Shown: piece by piece, positions 54,447-63,808 of the stretch
Numbering within the stretch: the first letter of the stretch is position 1
Layout of the letters: each line of letters opens with the position of its first letter
NCBI RefSeq assembly: GCF_003340345.1
Contig: NZ_PPTQ01000012.1
Location: 33,401-97,400, forward strand
Reading direction: 5' to 3'
Length of the DNA: 64,000 bases
Source of the DNA: Paraeggerthella hongkongensis
Lineage (GTDB): Bacteria; Actinomycetota; Coriobacteriia; Coriobacteriales; Eggerthellaceae
The notes under the pieces: model-generated
What the model was told of the DNA's origin: nothing
The model's database searches: none
Seen by the model: only the letters and a program-made list of their open reading frames with translations
Program-made: the position numbers and the translations under genes

Positions 54447-55073
54447 TTATTTCGAGTAGAGCTCGACGATGAGCTGCTCGCGAATATCCAGATCGATCTG
54501 GTCGCGTTGCGGAAGCGCGAGAACGCTGCCCTGAAGTTTCTCGATGTCAACCTCAAGCCATGCCGGCACCTGCACGCGCTCGTTGGAGATCAGCGCGCTC
54601 TTGATGACCAACATGTCCTGAGCCTTGGGAGCAACGGCAACCACGTCGCCCGGACGAACGCGGAACGACGGGATGTCGACGCGACGACCGTTGACAACGA
54701 TGTGACCGTGACGCACCTGCTGGCGAGCCTCCGCGCGAGACTTCGCAAAGCCCAGGCGGTAGACGACGTTGTCCAGACGGCTTTCCAGGATGCGAAGCAG
54801 GTTCTCACCCGTAACGCCCTGCTGACGGTTGGCCATATCGTAGTAATGACGGAACTGCTTCTCCAGAACGCCATAGATACGCTTGGTCTTCTGCTTCTCG
54901 CGCAGCTGAGTGCGATATTCGCTTTCCTTGATGCGCTTTTTGCCGGCTTCGCCCGGCGCGTAGTTACGGCGCTCGATTGCGCACTTCTCCGTGTAGCAGC
55001 GGTCGCCCTTCAGGAAGAGCTTCGCACCTTCACGACGGCACAAACGGCAGTCCGCTCCAGTATAACGAGCCAT
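54447..55073 (-). CDS. rpsD: 30S ribosomal protein S4
   Basis: 208 residues. Four cysteines in the first 32 residues (DCRLCRREG ... [10 protein letters not shown]) form the zinc-type N-terminus. The S4 RNA-binding domain is at 95-160 ([38 protein letters not shown]). Primary 16S binder and usual autoregulator of this operon. It lies 19 bases after rpsK. Confidence 0.97.
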   Translation of the reverse strand: MARYTGADCRLCRREGAKLFLKGDRCYTEKCAIERRNYAPGEAGKKRIKESEYRTQLREKQKTKRIYGVLEKQFRHYYDMANRQQGVTGENLLRILESRLDNVVYRLGFAKSRAEARQQVRHGHIVVNGRRVDIPSFRVRPGDVVAVAPKAQDMLVIKSALISNERVQVPAWLEVDIEKLQGSVLALPQRDQIDLDIREQLIVELYSK

Positions 55074-55092
55074 AATACTTAGATCCTTTCAG

Positions 55093-55491
<399 letters not shown>

Positions 55492-55502
55492 TTCTAGCTA
55501 CC

Positions 55503-55871
55503 TCACTTTTTCTTTCCGCCGATTTGCTTACGAGGACCCTTGCGCGTGCGCGCGTTCGTGTGCGTGCGCTGTCCGCGAACGGGCAGGCCGCGACGATGGC
55601 GGAGTCCACGATAGCAACCGATCTCCATGAGGCGCTTGACGTTCTGAGAAACCTCGCGGTGCAGGTCGCCCTCCACCTTGATGTTGCCCTGGATGTAGTC
55701 GCGCAGCTTCTGCAGATCATCTTCCGTGAGGTCCTTCACGCGGACGCTCGGATCAACGCCGGTCTCGGCGAGGATCTGCTTGGAAGTGGTCAGGCCAATG
55801 CCGTAGATGTAGGTCAAGCCGACTTCAATGCGCTTGTCGCGAGGAAGGTCGACACCAACAAGACGTGCCAT
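55503..55871 (-). CDS. rpsM: 30S ribosomal protein S13
   Basis: 122 residues. [20 protein letters not shown] at the N-terminus, [40 protein letters not shown] and the basic tail [17 protein letters not shown]. Normal length; rpmJ lies 22 bases upstream. Confidence 0.97.
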   Translation of the reverse strand: MARLVGVDLPRDKRIEVGLTYIYGIGLTTSKQILAETGVDPSVRVKDLTEDDLQKLRDYIQGNIKVEGDLHREVSQNVKRLMEIGCYRGLRHRRGLPVRGQRTHTNARTRKGPRKQIGGKKK

Positions 55872-55893
55872 AGGTTATATCTCCTCTTTCTTC

Positions 55894-56007
55894 CTAGCCC
55901 TGACGCTGCTTATGGCGCGGGTTCTCGCAGATAACGAGGACCTTGCCATGGCGTCGGATGATTTTGCACTTGTCGCACATTTTCTTGACCGAAGGACGTA
56001 CCTTCAT
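55894..56007 (-). CDS. rpmJ: 50S ribosomal protein L36
   Basis: 37 residues: [20 protein letters not shown], then [17 protein letters not shown]. The zinc ligands Cys-x2-Cys...Cys...His (CDKC, C27, H32) are intact, so this is the zinc-containing form. AAAGGAA precedes ATG 56007. Too short for most gene lists but unmistakable from sequence and position. Confidence 0.96.
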   Translation of the reverse strand: MKVRPSVKKMCDKCKIIRRHGKVLVICENPRHKQRQG

Positions 56008-56108
56008 AATCATTTCCTTTCGGTTATGCGTTCCCGTCTATACTCCACACCCAGCCGCAGGTGAGAATTTTCTTAACTGATTAACGCGCTTGACGCAAAA
56101 AACTGCGC

Positions 56109-56327
56109 CTACTTGAAACGATACGTGATACGGCCGCGATTCAGGTCGTAGACGGAAAGCTCAACCGTCACCTTGTCTCCCGGCAGGATCTTGATGTAGT
56201 GCATACGCATCTTGCCAGAGATATGGGCCAATATCTTGTGTCCGTTTTCGAGCTCAACCCTAAACATAGCGTTCGGCAACGCTTCTAGGACAGTTCCCTC
56301 AAGCTCGATTACATCTTCTTTGCTCAA
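56109..56327 (-). CDS. infA: Translation initiation factor IF-1, TTG start
   Basis: 72 residues. The start is a TTG at 56325-56327 ([20 protein letters not shown]), with GAAGGAG 5 bases upstream; the longer frame to 56363 has no ribosome site and departs from the family. OB-fold sequence [20 protein letters not shown] and [20 protein letters not shown] are standard. First gene of the infA-rpmJ-rpsM-rpsK-rpsD-rpoA-rplQ operon; map, adk and secY, the usual upstream neighbours, are absent here. Confidence 0.95.
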   Translation of the reverse strand: MSKEDVIELEGTVLEALPNAMFRVELENGHKILAHISGKMRMHYIKILPGDKVTVELSVYDLNRGRITYRFK

Positions 56328-56589
56328 AAGTGCTCCTTCAAAGCAGGTCGTTATAAGCAGCAACGATAGATTCTACCAAATAAAGTGTAGATTGAGCAAG
56401 AGAATTTTTTGGGCACAGAAAGCCAACAAACCGTTGGTTCGAATATGCCTGCATGTCAGGCGTGCGGTTCGGAACCGCGCAGTCCGCATAAGGAGCAGGA
56501 CCGCCAGGTACTCGCGCGATGCGCAGCCGCCTTGTCGGCTTCGACGGGGTCGGGCGCGTTTTAAGGGTGGACGCTCCGTCAGAGAAATA

Positions 56590-56617
56590 AGTATAGGCAT
56601 TTTGCCTGCAAGGTCAA
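56590..56617 (-). promoter_or_regulatory. Promoter of the infA ribosomal operon with a long leader
   Basis: On the minus strand TTGACC (complement of 56612-56617), a 16-bp spacer, and TATACT (complement of 56590-56595). Transcription would begin near 56583, giving a leader of about 255 bases to the infA start. The leader holds a GCGGTT/AACCGC hairpin and other GC-rich pairs near 56460-56540. Confidence 0.65.
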
Positions 56618-56623
56618 GGGTAT

Positions 56624-57193
56624 TTAATGTGAAGAAGACGAGCCAAGATCCGACTCCCCCAGCAAAGCCGCCAGCTTCCGGTACGAGACAATGGCCAAAA
56701 CCGAGTTCGCCAACGCCTTGAGCACGTTGAACGGCAGCAGCGCGGGAAACACGAGCGCGGCAACCTGCTGATACGTCGCCTCAACGTACAGCGGCATCAC
56801 CACGAAATTCAAACAGACGGAAACGGCCGTAGACGCGGCCACGCCAGCCGCGCAGCCCAGCACGACATACAGCAAGCATGGTTTGCGGCGATACACCGCC
56901 CCTACCACCATAACAAGGGAGACGGTTGCCATGATGTTCATGAACGCGCCCAAGGGATCGGTAATCAAATGGGGTATCCACGAAGCAACCGCCACGCCGA
57001 CCCCTATCCAAGAGCCGTACAGCACGGTGGCCAGCAACGACACCGCACCGGAGGGATCGTACTTCAGCCATTCGGCGCCCGGGACCACTGGAAGCTCGAC
57101 AAAGCTGAGGACCATCGCCATCAAGACAAGCAGGCCGATGGCGGCACCCTGCTTGGGAGATCGGTTACGTCGCTCGTACGGCAATGCGTCCAT
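56624..57193 (-). CDS. ECF transporter S component, RibU-like
   Basis: A 189-residue membrane protein with about five to six hydrophobic segments. The stretch EWLKYDPSGAVSLLATVLYG near residue 42 resembles the riboflavin-binding S component RibU (FLKYDPS motif). S components bind a vitamin and dock on EcfT/EcfA. The start at 57193 follows TAGGAG. No FMN riboswitch is visible in the 112 bases upstream. Riboflavin supply would fit the flavoprotein genes next door, but the specificity is inferred from one motif. Confidence 0.75.
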   Translation of the reverse strand: MDALPYERRNRSPKQGAAIGLLVLMAMVLSFVELPVVPGAEWLKYDPSGAVSLLATVLYGSWIGVGVAVASWIPHLITDPLGAFMNIMATVSLVMVVGAVYRRKPCLLYVVLGCAAGVAASTAVSVCLNFVVMPLYVEATYQQVAALVFPALLPFNVLKALANSVLAIVSYRKLAALLGESDLGSSSSH

Positions 57194-57305
57194 AGAGTCT
57201 CCTATCCGGCTTTCCGCCTATTATAATGCGCTCGGCAAGCAACGGCGAAGCGAGCCGACGCGTACGACAATCGGCTCGCTTCGCAAGGGGAACGGAACAG
57301 CGGAT

Positions 57306-58349
57306 CTAAGCAGCCTTGGCAGCCTCTACCGCCGCCTTCACATAGCCGGCGGTGTCCACAAGCGTCGCACCGGAAACGGCGTCAGGGCCCTTCGCCTTCA
57401 CGTCGGAGATCTTCTGGCCGGCCACAAACGATTCGATGGCCTCCATGGACTCAATCCATGGCGTAGTGGCCTGGGCCTTCTCCTTCATCATCGCGGAATA
57501 CGCTTCGGAGTTCACCGACTTGGACATGAGCATCTGGCCCTCGGCGTAACCGGCGGCAAACGCTGCATCGGAATTCGGTACGGGAACGAAGCCTTCGGAA
57601 GACGTGGCAACGAACTGGAACTCGTCGATGCTCGTTGCGACCAGCACGTCGTCTTGCACGAGCGAAACGGCTTCGGCAAACGCCTTGTCGCCATGCGCAG
57701 CGGCGTTGACGCGCCCTAGCTTGAGGTTCGATCCATCACCCGAATACGTGCCCGACGAGGTGATGGCGTCGCTTTGAGCAACTTCGGACACCAGCTTAAG
57801 ATAGTTGGGAGCGTCGACGAGCGTAGCCCCCGACACCGTATCGATGCTGGCCTTCTTCAGCTCCGAAGGCTTCTTGCCAACGCAGTAGTCTTCGATAGCG
57901 CGCATGGACGTGAGCCAAGGCTGCGTGGCCTGCGCCTTTTCCTTCATCATTGCGGAATACGCGTCGGTGTTCACGGTTTTCGACATGAGCACCTGACCCG
58001 TTGCGTAGCCGGCCGCAAGCCCGGCATCGGAATTCGGAACCGGCGTGATGCCCGTCGAACCGGCCGGCATAAATTGGTAATCGTCCACGCTCACGGCAAG
58101 GATCGAGCCGTCGTCTGCCGTAGCGACGACCACGCTTGTGAAGCATTTGTCACCGTGAGCTGCGCCGTAGCCGCGATGAAGGGTAACCGCGTTCGAAGAG
58201 CCGCCCGAACCGGCTGCGGGCGTCGCGCCTTCGGATGTTGCAGCGGCACCGCTTGGCGCGCACGAACCCAGCATGGAAGCGCCTGCCGCGCCCAGCGCTA
58301 CGACAATGCTCCCCTTGAGAAAATCACGACGAGTGACTTGCAGTTCCAT
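57306..58349 (-). CDS. Exported lipoprotein with two tandem FMN-binding domains
   Basis: 347 residues. Twin-arginine signal TRRDFLKGS (residues 6-14) and lipobox-like SMLGSC (Cys30). Two repeats of about 140 residues follow; each has AAHGDK, QFxx, PVPNSDA, AAGYA.GQ.LMSK and AYSAMMKEKAQAT and ends in the flavinylation motif DxVSGATLVD (Thr176 and Thr329), where ApbE attaches FMN. apbE lies 1.8 kb away beyond a LuxR gene. There is no haem or membrane domain, so it is an electron carrier or small reductase on the outer face. The start at 58349 follows AAGGGAGG. Confidence 0.9.
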   Translation of the reverse strand: MELQVTRRDFLKGSIVVALGAAGASMLGSCAPSGAAATSEGATPAAGSGGSSNAVTLHRGYGAAHGDKCFTSVVVATADDGSILAVSVDDYQFMPAGSTGITPVPNSDAGLAAGYATGQVLMSKTVNTDAYSAMMKEKAQATQPWLTSMRAIEDYCVGKKPSELKKASIDTVSGATLVDAPNYLKLVSEVAQSDAITSSGTYSGDGSNLKLGRVNAAAHGDKAFAEAVSLVQDDVLVATSIDEFQFVATSSEGFVPVPNSDAAFAAGYAEGQMLMSKSVNSEAYSAMMKEKAQATTPWIESMEAIESFVAGQKISDVKAKGPDAVSGATLVDTAGYVKAAVEAAKAA

Positions 58350-58360
58350 GGTAGCCTCCC

Positions 58361-58375
58361 TTGAAGTATCTTCAA
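58361..58375 (-). promoter_or_regulatory. Palindrome just upstream of the FMN lipoprotein ribosome site
   Basis: TTGAAGTATCTTCAA (6-bp arms, 3-base centre). It borders the AAGGGAGG ribosome site, so it may be a protein-binding site or an mRNA hairpin. Confidence 0.4.
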
Positions 58376-58481
58376 ACAACGAGGCCACCATACGAGCCGA
58401 AGCAAGGGGAATCTATCGTCAAAACGAGGGGACTTGCTCCCTACCTGGCATGTTCTTTCTAAACGAAAAGGGGGAGATTGC

Positions 58482-59987
58482 TCAAACGCCTTCGTCAGCC
58501 TGGTCATCGAGCAGCTTGAACAGCTCTTCGCGCGACGACACGCCAAGCTTGCGATAGATGTTCTTGCGATGGCTGCGCACCGTGGATTCGGCCACCGTCA
58601 GTTCTTCGGCAACGAAAATCGACGTGTGCCCACGACCCAAAAGCAGCAAGATCTCGGCTTCTCGAGCAGTCAGACGATGCGTTTCCGCCAGCTGGGCGCA
58701 ACGACGCAGGTAATCTTCCCGCGCGTCAGGCAAAGCCGACTCCGCAGCATCGATGCCTTCAAGCATGACGCGCCACAGCCGCGAGCTGGGCGTGACCATG
58801 AGGACAACGGCCATGATCACGAACAGCACGATGAGGATCTGGTAGCGATACGCGCCCAGGACGCCCGCGTTAGCGCTGGCGTCCGAAAGCAGGCACACCA
58901 GACAACTGAATATAATCATGATGCCGCCAGCGGGCAACGCGAGAGAGCGCATGCGGCCCGCCATGGAAACGAGCATTGCCGACATAATGAGCGCGTAGAC
59001 CGTGCAGAACGCAAGAGAGCCCACCACCATCGCCGAACGCTGAAGCGGCGGATCGACAAACGCGGTTGCGGCGAACGTCGCGAAAGCCATCAGTGGCAAG
59101 AAGAAGCGATAGGAGAAGTTGATCAGGGCTTGGTCCGTCTTCAGAAACGCAAGGAGCACCATAGCGGCTTCGGCGAGCAAGCCAGCCCATGCCAACGGCG
59201 CCATCCCCCACTCCATCGTCTGCGCCAAGCTGCTGTCGGCAACGAACAGCAGCAACATGGAAAACGGCATGACCGCGAAGAACAGCGCTCGGGAAAGCGG
59301 CGTCTTGAAATCCCCGGTCCCTTCCACTACGGAAACGTCCAGATGGCCGAACACGTCCCACCAGTTCGCGCCCGATTGCGCCAAGCGATCGTCCTCACGC
59401 TGCGAGCGAAAGAACAGCCGAGCGCATCCCGCAAGGGAAAGAACCGCCGCGCACGTAAGCGCTACGCGCACCGCATCAACGTTGAGCATCGGCAGCAAAG
59501 CGCTGCTGGCAAACAGGCCGAGCGCGGAAGCCCAAACCACCGCCAACGCGCGTCGAAACGCGAGCACGCGCAACCGGCTCACCCAAACAAGGCTCATGAC
59601 GGCCGCTCCGAACCCCATCATAAGGCCGCATCCCGCCTCAACAAGGGATCCATCGACAACCCCGAAGCTCCACAGATCGAGCAGAGCATATCCAAGCGCG
59701 TAACAACCTAAGGCCAATAGCACGACCGTGCGGTTCAGCCGAGCATGCGCCGTTTTGAGCAAGCAGACGAACAGGAACGCGAGCGACGTGAACATAGCGG
59801 CAAGCGAGAGCGCCGTCGAGAACGAAACGGCCGGCAAAAACGAACCCGCGCCAAGGGCTGGGGTCGTCGCGCGCTGCCAAAACTCGAGCACGGGCAAAAG
59901 CAGGGGAACGCTCATGCAGAAGAAAAGAAGAGCAACCGTGTCGAACGCATCGAACTGCGGGATGAGGCCTCGCTTTTCAGGCTGCAT
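58482..59987 (-). CDS. LuxR-type regulator with multi-segment membrane domain (beside FMN lipoprotein and apbE)
   Basis: 501 residues, about twelve hydrophobic segments over residues 15-400, then a LuxR HTH (LTAREAEILLLLGRGHTSIF, VAEELTVAESTVRSHRKNIY). The start at 59987 follows GGAAGGAG; the open frame to 60023 is not needed. It is upstream of and co-directional with the FMN lipoprotein gene, 132 bases apart, and divergent from apbE, placing it centrally in a flavin-transfer module. Confidence 0.87.
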   Translation of the reverse strand: MQPEKRGLIPQFDAFDTVALLFFCMSVPLLLPVLEFWQRATTPALGAGSFLPAVSFSTALSLAAMFTSLAFLFVCLLKTAHARLNRTVVLLALGCYALGYALLDLWSFGVVDGSLVEAGCGLMMGFGAAVMSLVWVSRLRVLAFRRALAVVWASALGLFASSALLPMLNVDAVRVALTCAAVLSLAGCARLFFRSQREDDRLAQSGANWWDVFGHLDVSVVEGTGDFKTPLSRALFFAVMPFSMLLLFVADSSLAQTMEWGMAPLAWAGLLAEAAMVLLAFLKTDQALINFSYRFFLPLMAFATFAATAFVDPPLQRSAMVVGSLAFCTVYALIMSAMLVSMAGRMRSLALPAGGIMIIFSCLVCLLSDASANAGVLGAYRYQILIVLFVIMAVVLMVTPSSRLWRVMLEGIDAAESALPDAREDYLRRCAQLAETHRLTAREAEILLLLGRGHTSIFVAEELTVAESTVRSHRKNIYRKLGVSSREELFKLLDDQADEGV

Positions 59988-60127
59988 TGCGTTTCTCCTT
60001 CCACCGCTCGTTCGCCGTGGCATCGGCCGACGCCGCTCACCCGCGTCGCATGCCGCACCTGCAGCACGGCTCCAAAGAAAGTATACTGTTCCAGTAGCGT
60101 ATGTCGCTTCACGTTGAAGGGAACGGT

Positions 60128-61054
60128 ATGGTTTCTCGGGAGTTCTTTCGGTTCAACACCACCAACACCATCAGTGCAGAGACCGACGATGCAAGCATCA
60201 TCGACCGAGCCGTGGCATGGTGCGACCGCTGCGAGCTTTTGCTCTCGCGGGTTGATCCCGCAAGCGAGCTGTTTCGGCTCAACCATGCGCGCGGTGTTCC
60301 GACCGACGTCGATCCCGAGCTGGCAACGTTCATCGACACGGCGTTGGCATACTGCCGCGCCACCGACGGGCTGTTCGACATCACCATGGGAAGCGCAACG
60401 CAACTCTGGGACTTCAAGCGGCAAACGATCCCCAACCCCAACGATCTGGCCGCAGCGCTGCGCCACGTGGACTACCGAAACGTTGCCGTAACGGGCTCGA
60501 CCGTGACGCTGCACGACCCGCTGGCCTGCGTTGACTTGGGCGGCATCGCGAAAGGATACATCGCCGACGGCATCCTTGCGCTGTTGCGCGAGAGCGGCGT
60601 CGAGCGCGCGTTGGTCAACTTGGGAGGCAATGTGGCGGTTATGGGAGGCAAGCCCGACGAAACGCCGTGGCGGGTGGGTATCCGAAAGCCCTTTCCTTCA
60701 AGCGCCCTGCCGATGCTGGACTCGTTCGCCTGCGTAAGCGTTCGCGACGGATCGGTGGTGACGAGCGGCATATACGAGCGCGCGTTCGAGCGCGACGGCA
60801 CGCTGTACCACCACATTCTGGATCCGCGCACCGGCTTTCCCGCGCAGACCGACCTGCTGAGCGCCACCGTGGTTTCGCGCGCTTCGCTTGACGCGGACGG
60901 ATTCACTACGGCGCTCGTCATCATGGGCGCCGATCGCGCGCTTGCGTTTGCGGAGAGCCATCCGTCGTTGGAAGCCGTGCTGGTAACGAACGAGGGCGAT
61001 GTGCTGGCAACATCCGGGATAGGAAGCGACATCCCCTTCGAACTGCTGGAATAA
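60128..61054 (+). CDS. apbE: FAD:protein FMN transferase
   Basis: 308 residues. ApbE motifs: SRVDPASELFRLN near residue 45, CVDLGGIAKGYIAD, ALVNLGGNVAVMG, HHILDPRTGFPA, and the Mg-binding ASLDADGFTTAL. It transfers FMN from FAD to Thr/Ser in SGAT motifs; the neighbouring lipoprotein has two. ATG 60128 follows GAAGGGAAC; an upstream in-frame start at 60101 has no site. I see no signal peptide or lipobox, unlike many ApbE proteins, so modification may occur in the cytoplasm before twin-arginine export (inference). Confidence 0.92.
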   Translation: MVSREFFRFNTTNTISAETDDASIIDRAVAWCDRCELLLSRVDPASELFRLNHARGVPTDVDPELATFIDTALAYCRATDGLFDITMGSATQLWDFKRQTIPNPNDLAAALRHVDYRNVAVTGSTVTLHDPLACVDLGGIAKGYIADGILALLRESGVERALVNLGGNVAVMGGKPDETPWRVGIRKPFPSSALPMLDSFACVSVRDGSVVTSGIYERAFERDGTLYHHILDPRTGFPAQTDLLSATVVSRASLDADGFTTALVIMGADRALAFAESHPSLEAVLVTNEGDVLATSGIGSDIPFELLE

Positions 61055-61131
61055 AAACGCCGCCCACGCGGAGCGGCGAAGCAAAATGCGGTGCGCGATG
61101 CACTGATGCAAACGACATGAGCGGTGTGAAG

Positions 61132-61205
61132 TGGCTGGGCCACCAGGATTCGAACCTGGATAGCTGGTACCAAAAACCAGAGTCCTGCCGTTGGACGATG
61201 GCCCA
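61132..61205 (-). tRNA. tRNA-Gln (TTG anticodon)
   Basis: 74 bases including encoded CCA. Acceptor TGGGCCA/TGGCCCA, anticodon arm CTGGT-TTTTGGT-ACCAG with anticodon TTG, T arm with GGTTCGAATCC. Discriminator G. Confidence 0.95.
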
Positions 61206-61263
61206 GTTCAGAACGGCATGCAAAAGCCGAAGCCCCTGCCATCGCGATTGGAAGGAAAAAAAA

Positions 61264-61339
61264 TGGTGGGCCGTGAGGGAGTCGAACCCGCGACCTTGGG
61301 ATTAAAAGTCCCCTGCTCTACCAACTGAGCTAACGGCCC
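61264..61339 (-). tRNA. tRNA-Lys (TTT anticodon)
   Basis: 76 bases including encoded CCA. Acceptor GGGCCGT/ACGGCCC, D arm GCTCAGTTGGTAGAGC, anticodon loop CTTTTAA (anticodon TTT), T loop GGGTTCGACTCCC. A run of eight T follows the CCA on the transcript strand. It is 58 bases upstream of tRNA-Gln, same strand; one transcript is likely. Confidence 0.95.
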
Positions 61340-61364
61340 ACGTCGCTCCAATGCGCGAGAATAC

Positions 61365-61393
61365 ATTTTAGCCGTGCGGACAAGGCCGGTCAA
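61365..61393 (-). promoter_or_regulatory. Promoter of the tRNA-Lys/tRNA-Gln unit
   Basis: On the minus strand TTGACC (complement of 61388-61393), a 17-bp spacer, and TAAAAT (complement of 61365-61370), 26 bases from the tRNA-Lys 5' end. Confidence 0.7.
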
Positions 61394-61472
61394 TGAAAAT
61401 GTTTGAAGGCCCCGCAAGCCCACAAAACGCTCGGACTCTTCGCGAAAGGATCCCGCCCCCTCGCTCGTCTGG

Positions 61473-61500
61473 AAAACCTGCGCCCGCTTTGGGCGGGCGC
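61473..61500 (-). terminator. Intrinsic terminator after the HD hydrolase gene
   Basis: On the minus strand GCGCCCGC, CCAAA, GCGGGCGC, then AGGTTTT. Sixteen bases past the stop. Confidence 0.75.
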
Positions 61501-61515
61501 TCGAATGCGAATTCG

Positions 61516-62118
61516 TTATTCGGCAGGCTTGAACGTGTCCCTGTCCGGCGCGAACGACTGCATGGCCTCGATGGTGCGGGCGAACAGCTCGTCAAGCTCC
61601 CAACCTAGCATTTCCGCCCCGGAACGAATGACGTCGCGGCTGACTCCGGCGGCGAAGCGCTTGTCCTTGAACTTCTTCTTGAGCGATTTCACTTCGAAGT
61701 CCATGACGCTTTTGCTGGGCCGCATGACCACAGCCGCGCCGATAAGCCCCGTCAATTCCTCCGCCGCAAACAGAACCTTCTCCATTTGAAGCTCGGGGCT
61801 GGGCAGATCCGGATTGAAATCGGACGTGTGGCTCTGGATGGCGCGGATGAGCTCGGGCGTGCCGCCAGCAGCCTCGATCCAAGGCGCAGCGTACAGCGTG
61901 TGCTTCTCCGGCTCGTCATCGTGCTCTTCCCAATCAAGGTCGTGCAGCAGCCCCACGATACCCCAGAATTCTTCGTTTTCGGGGTCGAACTCGCGCGCGA
62001 AGTAGCGCATGGTCTGCTCCACCGTTTCGCCATGTTCGATATGGAACGGATCCTTGTTGTGCGCTTGCAGGAGCGCGAACGCCTCGTCGCGCGTCATACC
62101 GGCTTCCAGCGTTGACAT
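61516..62118 (-). CDS. HD-domain hydrolase
   Basis: 200 residues. The metal-binding pattern is His in IEHGETVEQ, HD in GLLHDLDWEEHDDEPEKH, and a downstream His in AIQSHTSDF; this is the HDIG/HD superfamily, phosphohydrolases acting on nucleotides or related molecules. The start at 62118 (MSTLEAGMTRDEAF) follows GAGAGG. Substrate unknown. It lies 126 bases downstream of the heavy-metal-exporter-like gene, possibly the same transcript. Confidence 0.85.
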   Translation of the reverse strand: MSTLEAGMTRDEAFALLQAHNKDPFHIEHGETVEQTMRYFAREFDPENEEFWGIVGLLHDLDWEEHDDEPEKHTLYAAPWIEAAGGTPELIRAIQSHTSDFNPDLPSPELQMEKVLFAAEELTGLIGAAVVMRPSKSVMDFEVKSLKKKFKDKRFAAGVSRDVIRSGAEMLGWELDELFARTIEAMQSFAPDRDTFKPAE

Positions 62119-62244
62119 GATGTCCTCTCTTCCTTCTTGACATCGATCTCGAGTGCTTCTTGCCACTATAGCGCATAGCACGTCGGGCAAGCAAAGCGCC
62201 GCGCTGCCAAGAACCGACAAGCAAGCGCCGCGTCTGCGCAATCG

Positions 62245-63126
62245 CTAGAACACGATGCCCAGCGCGTTCGCAATCAGGCCCCACGCCACGCCCGTGCAAT
62301 ACAGACCCACCACAATGGCAACGTTCTGCCTCCAGTTGCGATTCGCCCTGAACAGCACCAACAAGCCCACGCCCGCGCTTACCAGCAAACCCGCCAGCAT
62401 CGCCCCCGAGCCCAAGACGCCGTCCACGTACAGCTGCGCGATGACCACGCTTGCGGCGCAGTTCGGCACCAAGCCCACCAGCGCGGAACCTAACACCGAA
62501 AGAGCCTGGTTAGCGCCGAGAAACGTTGCCAGAGCATCTTCTCCCACCACTTCAAGAACGGTGTTCAGCGCAACGGTCACGGCAAAGATGAACAGCGCGA
62601 CCTGAACCGTGTGCTTGAAGGCGCTTTTCAGGATGCCGCCCTCGCCATCATGGCAGTGGCAGTGGTCGTGCTCGCAAAGATCGTGAATATGCAACGGCGC
62701 GTCGATGCGCCGCGCGAGGCGCATGCCGGCGTCCACGATAAAGCCCATCACCATGCCGATAACGATTTTCGCTCCCAGGATTTTCAGGATCACCGCAAGG
62801 GGCACCTGCTCTGCAATGAAGATGGGAAGCATCTCGTCCGACGTAGACAAGAACACGGCGAACAGCGTCCCCAGCGTGATGACGCGGCCGGCCCACAACG
62901 TTGACGCAGCAGCAGAGAACCCGCATTGCGGAACCACGCCCACAACGGCGCCGACGATAGGACCCGCCGCGCCAGCGCGCTGAACTGCGGCTTGGGCTTT
63001 ACTGCCGGTTTTATGCTCGAGCCACTCCATCGCCAAATAGGTGACGAACAAAAACGGGATGAGATACAGCGTGTCCGAAACGGAATGCTCCAGAACATGC
63101 CCTGCGATATGTATGAATTCTTCCAT
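62245..63126 (-). CDS. Putative ten-segment heavy-metal exporter (ArsP_2 / manganese-transporter-like)
   Basis: 293 residues, about eight to ten hydrophobic segments in two halves. Each half has a conserved Cys-containing motif: VVPQCGFSAAASTLWAGRVI and LVPNCAASVVIAQLY. A cytoplasmic His/Cys-rich loop (HIHDLCEHDHCHCHDGEGG) in the middle probably binds metal. This matches the PF11449-type family annotated as putative manganese transporter or heavy-metal exporter. No ribosome site precedes ATG 63126, but a promoter lies 9-36 bases upstream, so the message may be leaderless. Confidence 0.82.
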   Translation of the reverse strand: MEEFIHIAGHVLEHSVSDTLYLIPFLFVTYLAMEWLEHKTGSKAQAAVQRAGAAGPIVGAVVGVVPQCGFSAAASTLWAGRVITLGTLFAVFLSTSDEMLPIFIAEQVPLAVILKILGAKIVIGMVMGFIVDAGMRLARRIDAPLHIHDLCEHDHCHCHDGEGGILKSAFKHTVQVALFIFAVTVALNTVLEVVGEDALATFLGANQALSVLGSALVGLVPNCAASVVIAQLYVDGVLGSGAMLAGLLVSAGVGLLVLFRANRNWRQNVAIVVGLYCTGVAWGLIANALGIVF

Positions 63127-63134
63127 AACAACTT

Positions 63135-63162
63135 ATTGTAGACCAATGCTCGACCGGAGCAA
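63135..63162 (-). promoter_or_regulatory. Promoter giving a likely leaderless transcript
   Basis: On the minus strand TTGCTC, a 16-bp spacer, and TACAAT ending 9 bases before the ATG at 63126. There is no room for a ribosome site. Confidence 0.5.
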
Positions 63163-63359
63163 CCGCCCGTCGTGAAATGGGCACGGAAGACCGCCCGCAG
63201 CGGGGCGCAGGCCTCGAATGAGGCGCGCGAAGACGGAAAATCCGGACGGAGCCGGGCGGCGAAGTATCGAAAGAACAGGTAACAACCCGCTTGGAACCTA
63301 ATAAGAGCCAAACGATTCAGTTATACTGGACTCAATTTCCATTCGTTCATGGAGGCAGT

Positions 63360-63785
63360 ATGACAAACCCACAAGCTGGATGGTACGCAGACCCCTCGGG
63401 AGACGCAGCAAAACTTCGCTACTGGAACGGCGAGCAGTGGACCGACGACTACGCCGATGCTCAGCCCGCAGGTCAAGAGCCGGCTTACGGAAGCCCCGCT
63501 CCCGTCTACCCGCAAGCTTCGGGCGGCCAGGCTTACTACCCACAAACGGCCAGCAACGACAGCGACCGCACGCTCAGGCTGGTCGCGTTCATCCTGTGCA
63601 TCGTGTCCACGGTGTCAGTATGCTGGCTCATCATTCCCCTGGCCTGGATGATCCCCATGAGCATCCGCTGCTGGAACATCTACAAGGGAACGAAGCCCAA
63701 CACCACGGCATTTGGCGTATGCACGCTCATCTTCGTGACCCTTATCGGCGGCATTCTCCTGCTGGTCTCGAAAAAAGACGCCTAG
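63360..63785 (+). CDS. DUF2510-domain membrane protein
   Basis: 141 residues. The N-terminal 30 residues (QAGWYADPSGDAAKLRYWNG, EQWTDD) are the DUF2510 motif common in actinobacterial membrane proteins; a Pro/Tyr/Ala linker follows, then two hydrophobic segments (about 72-98 and 112-135). ATG 63360 follows TGGAGG; the upstream start at 63291 has no site. A TATACT at 63322-63327 may be its -10. Function unknown. Confidence 0.85.
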   Translation: MTNPQAGWYADPSGDAAKLRYWNGEQWTDDYADAQPAGQEPAYGSPAPVYPQASGGQAYYPQTASNDSDRTLRLVAFILCIVSTVSVCWLIIPLAWMIPMSIRCWNIYKGTKPNTTAFGVCTLIFVTLIGGILLLVSKKDA

Positions 63786-63808
63786 CAAACCCAGACGCAG
63801 CACTATCG

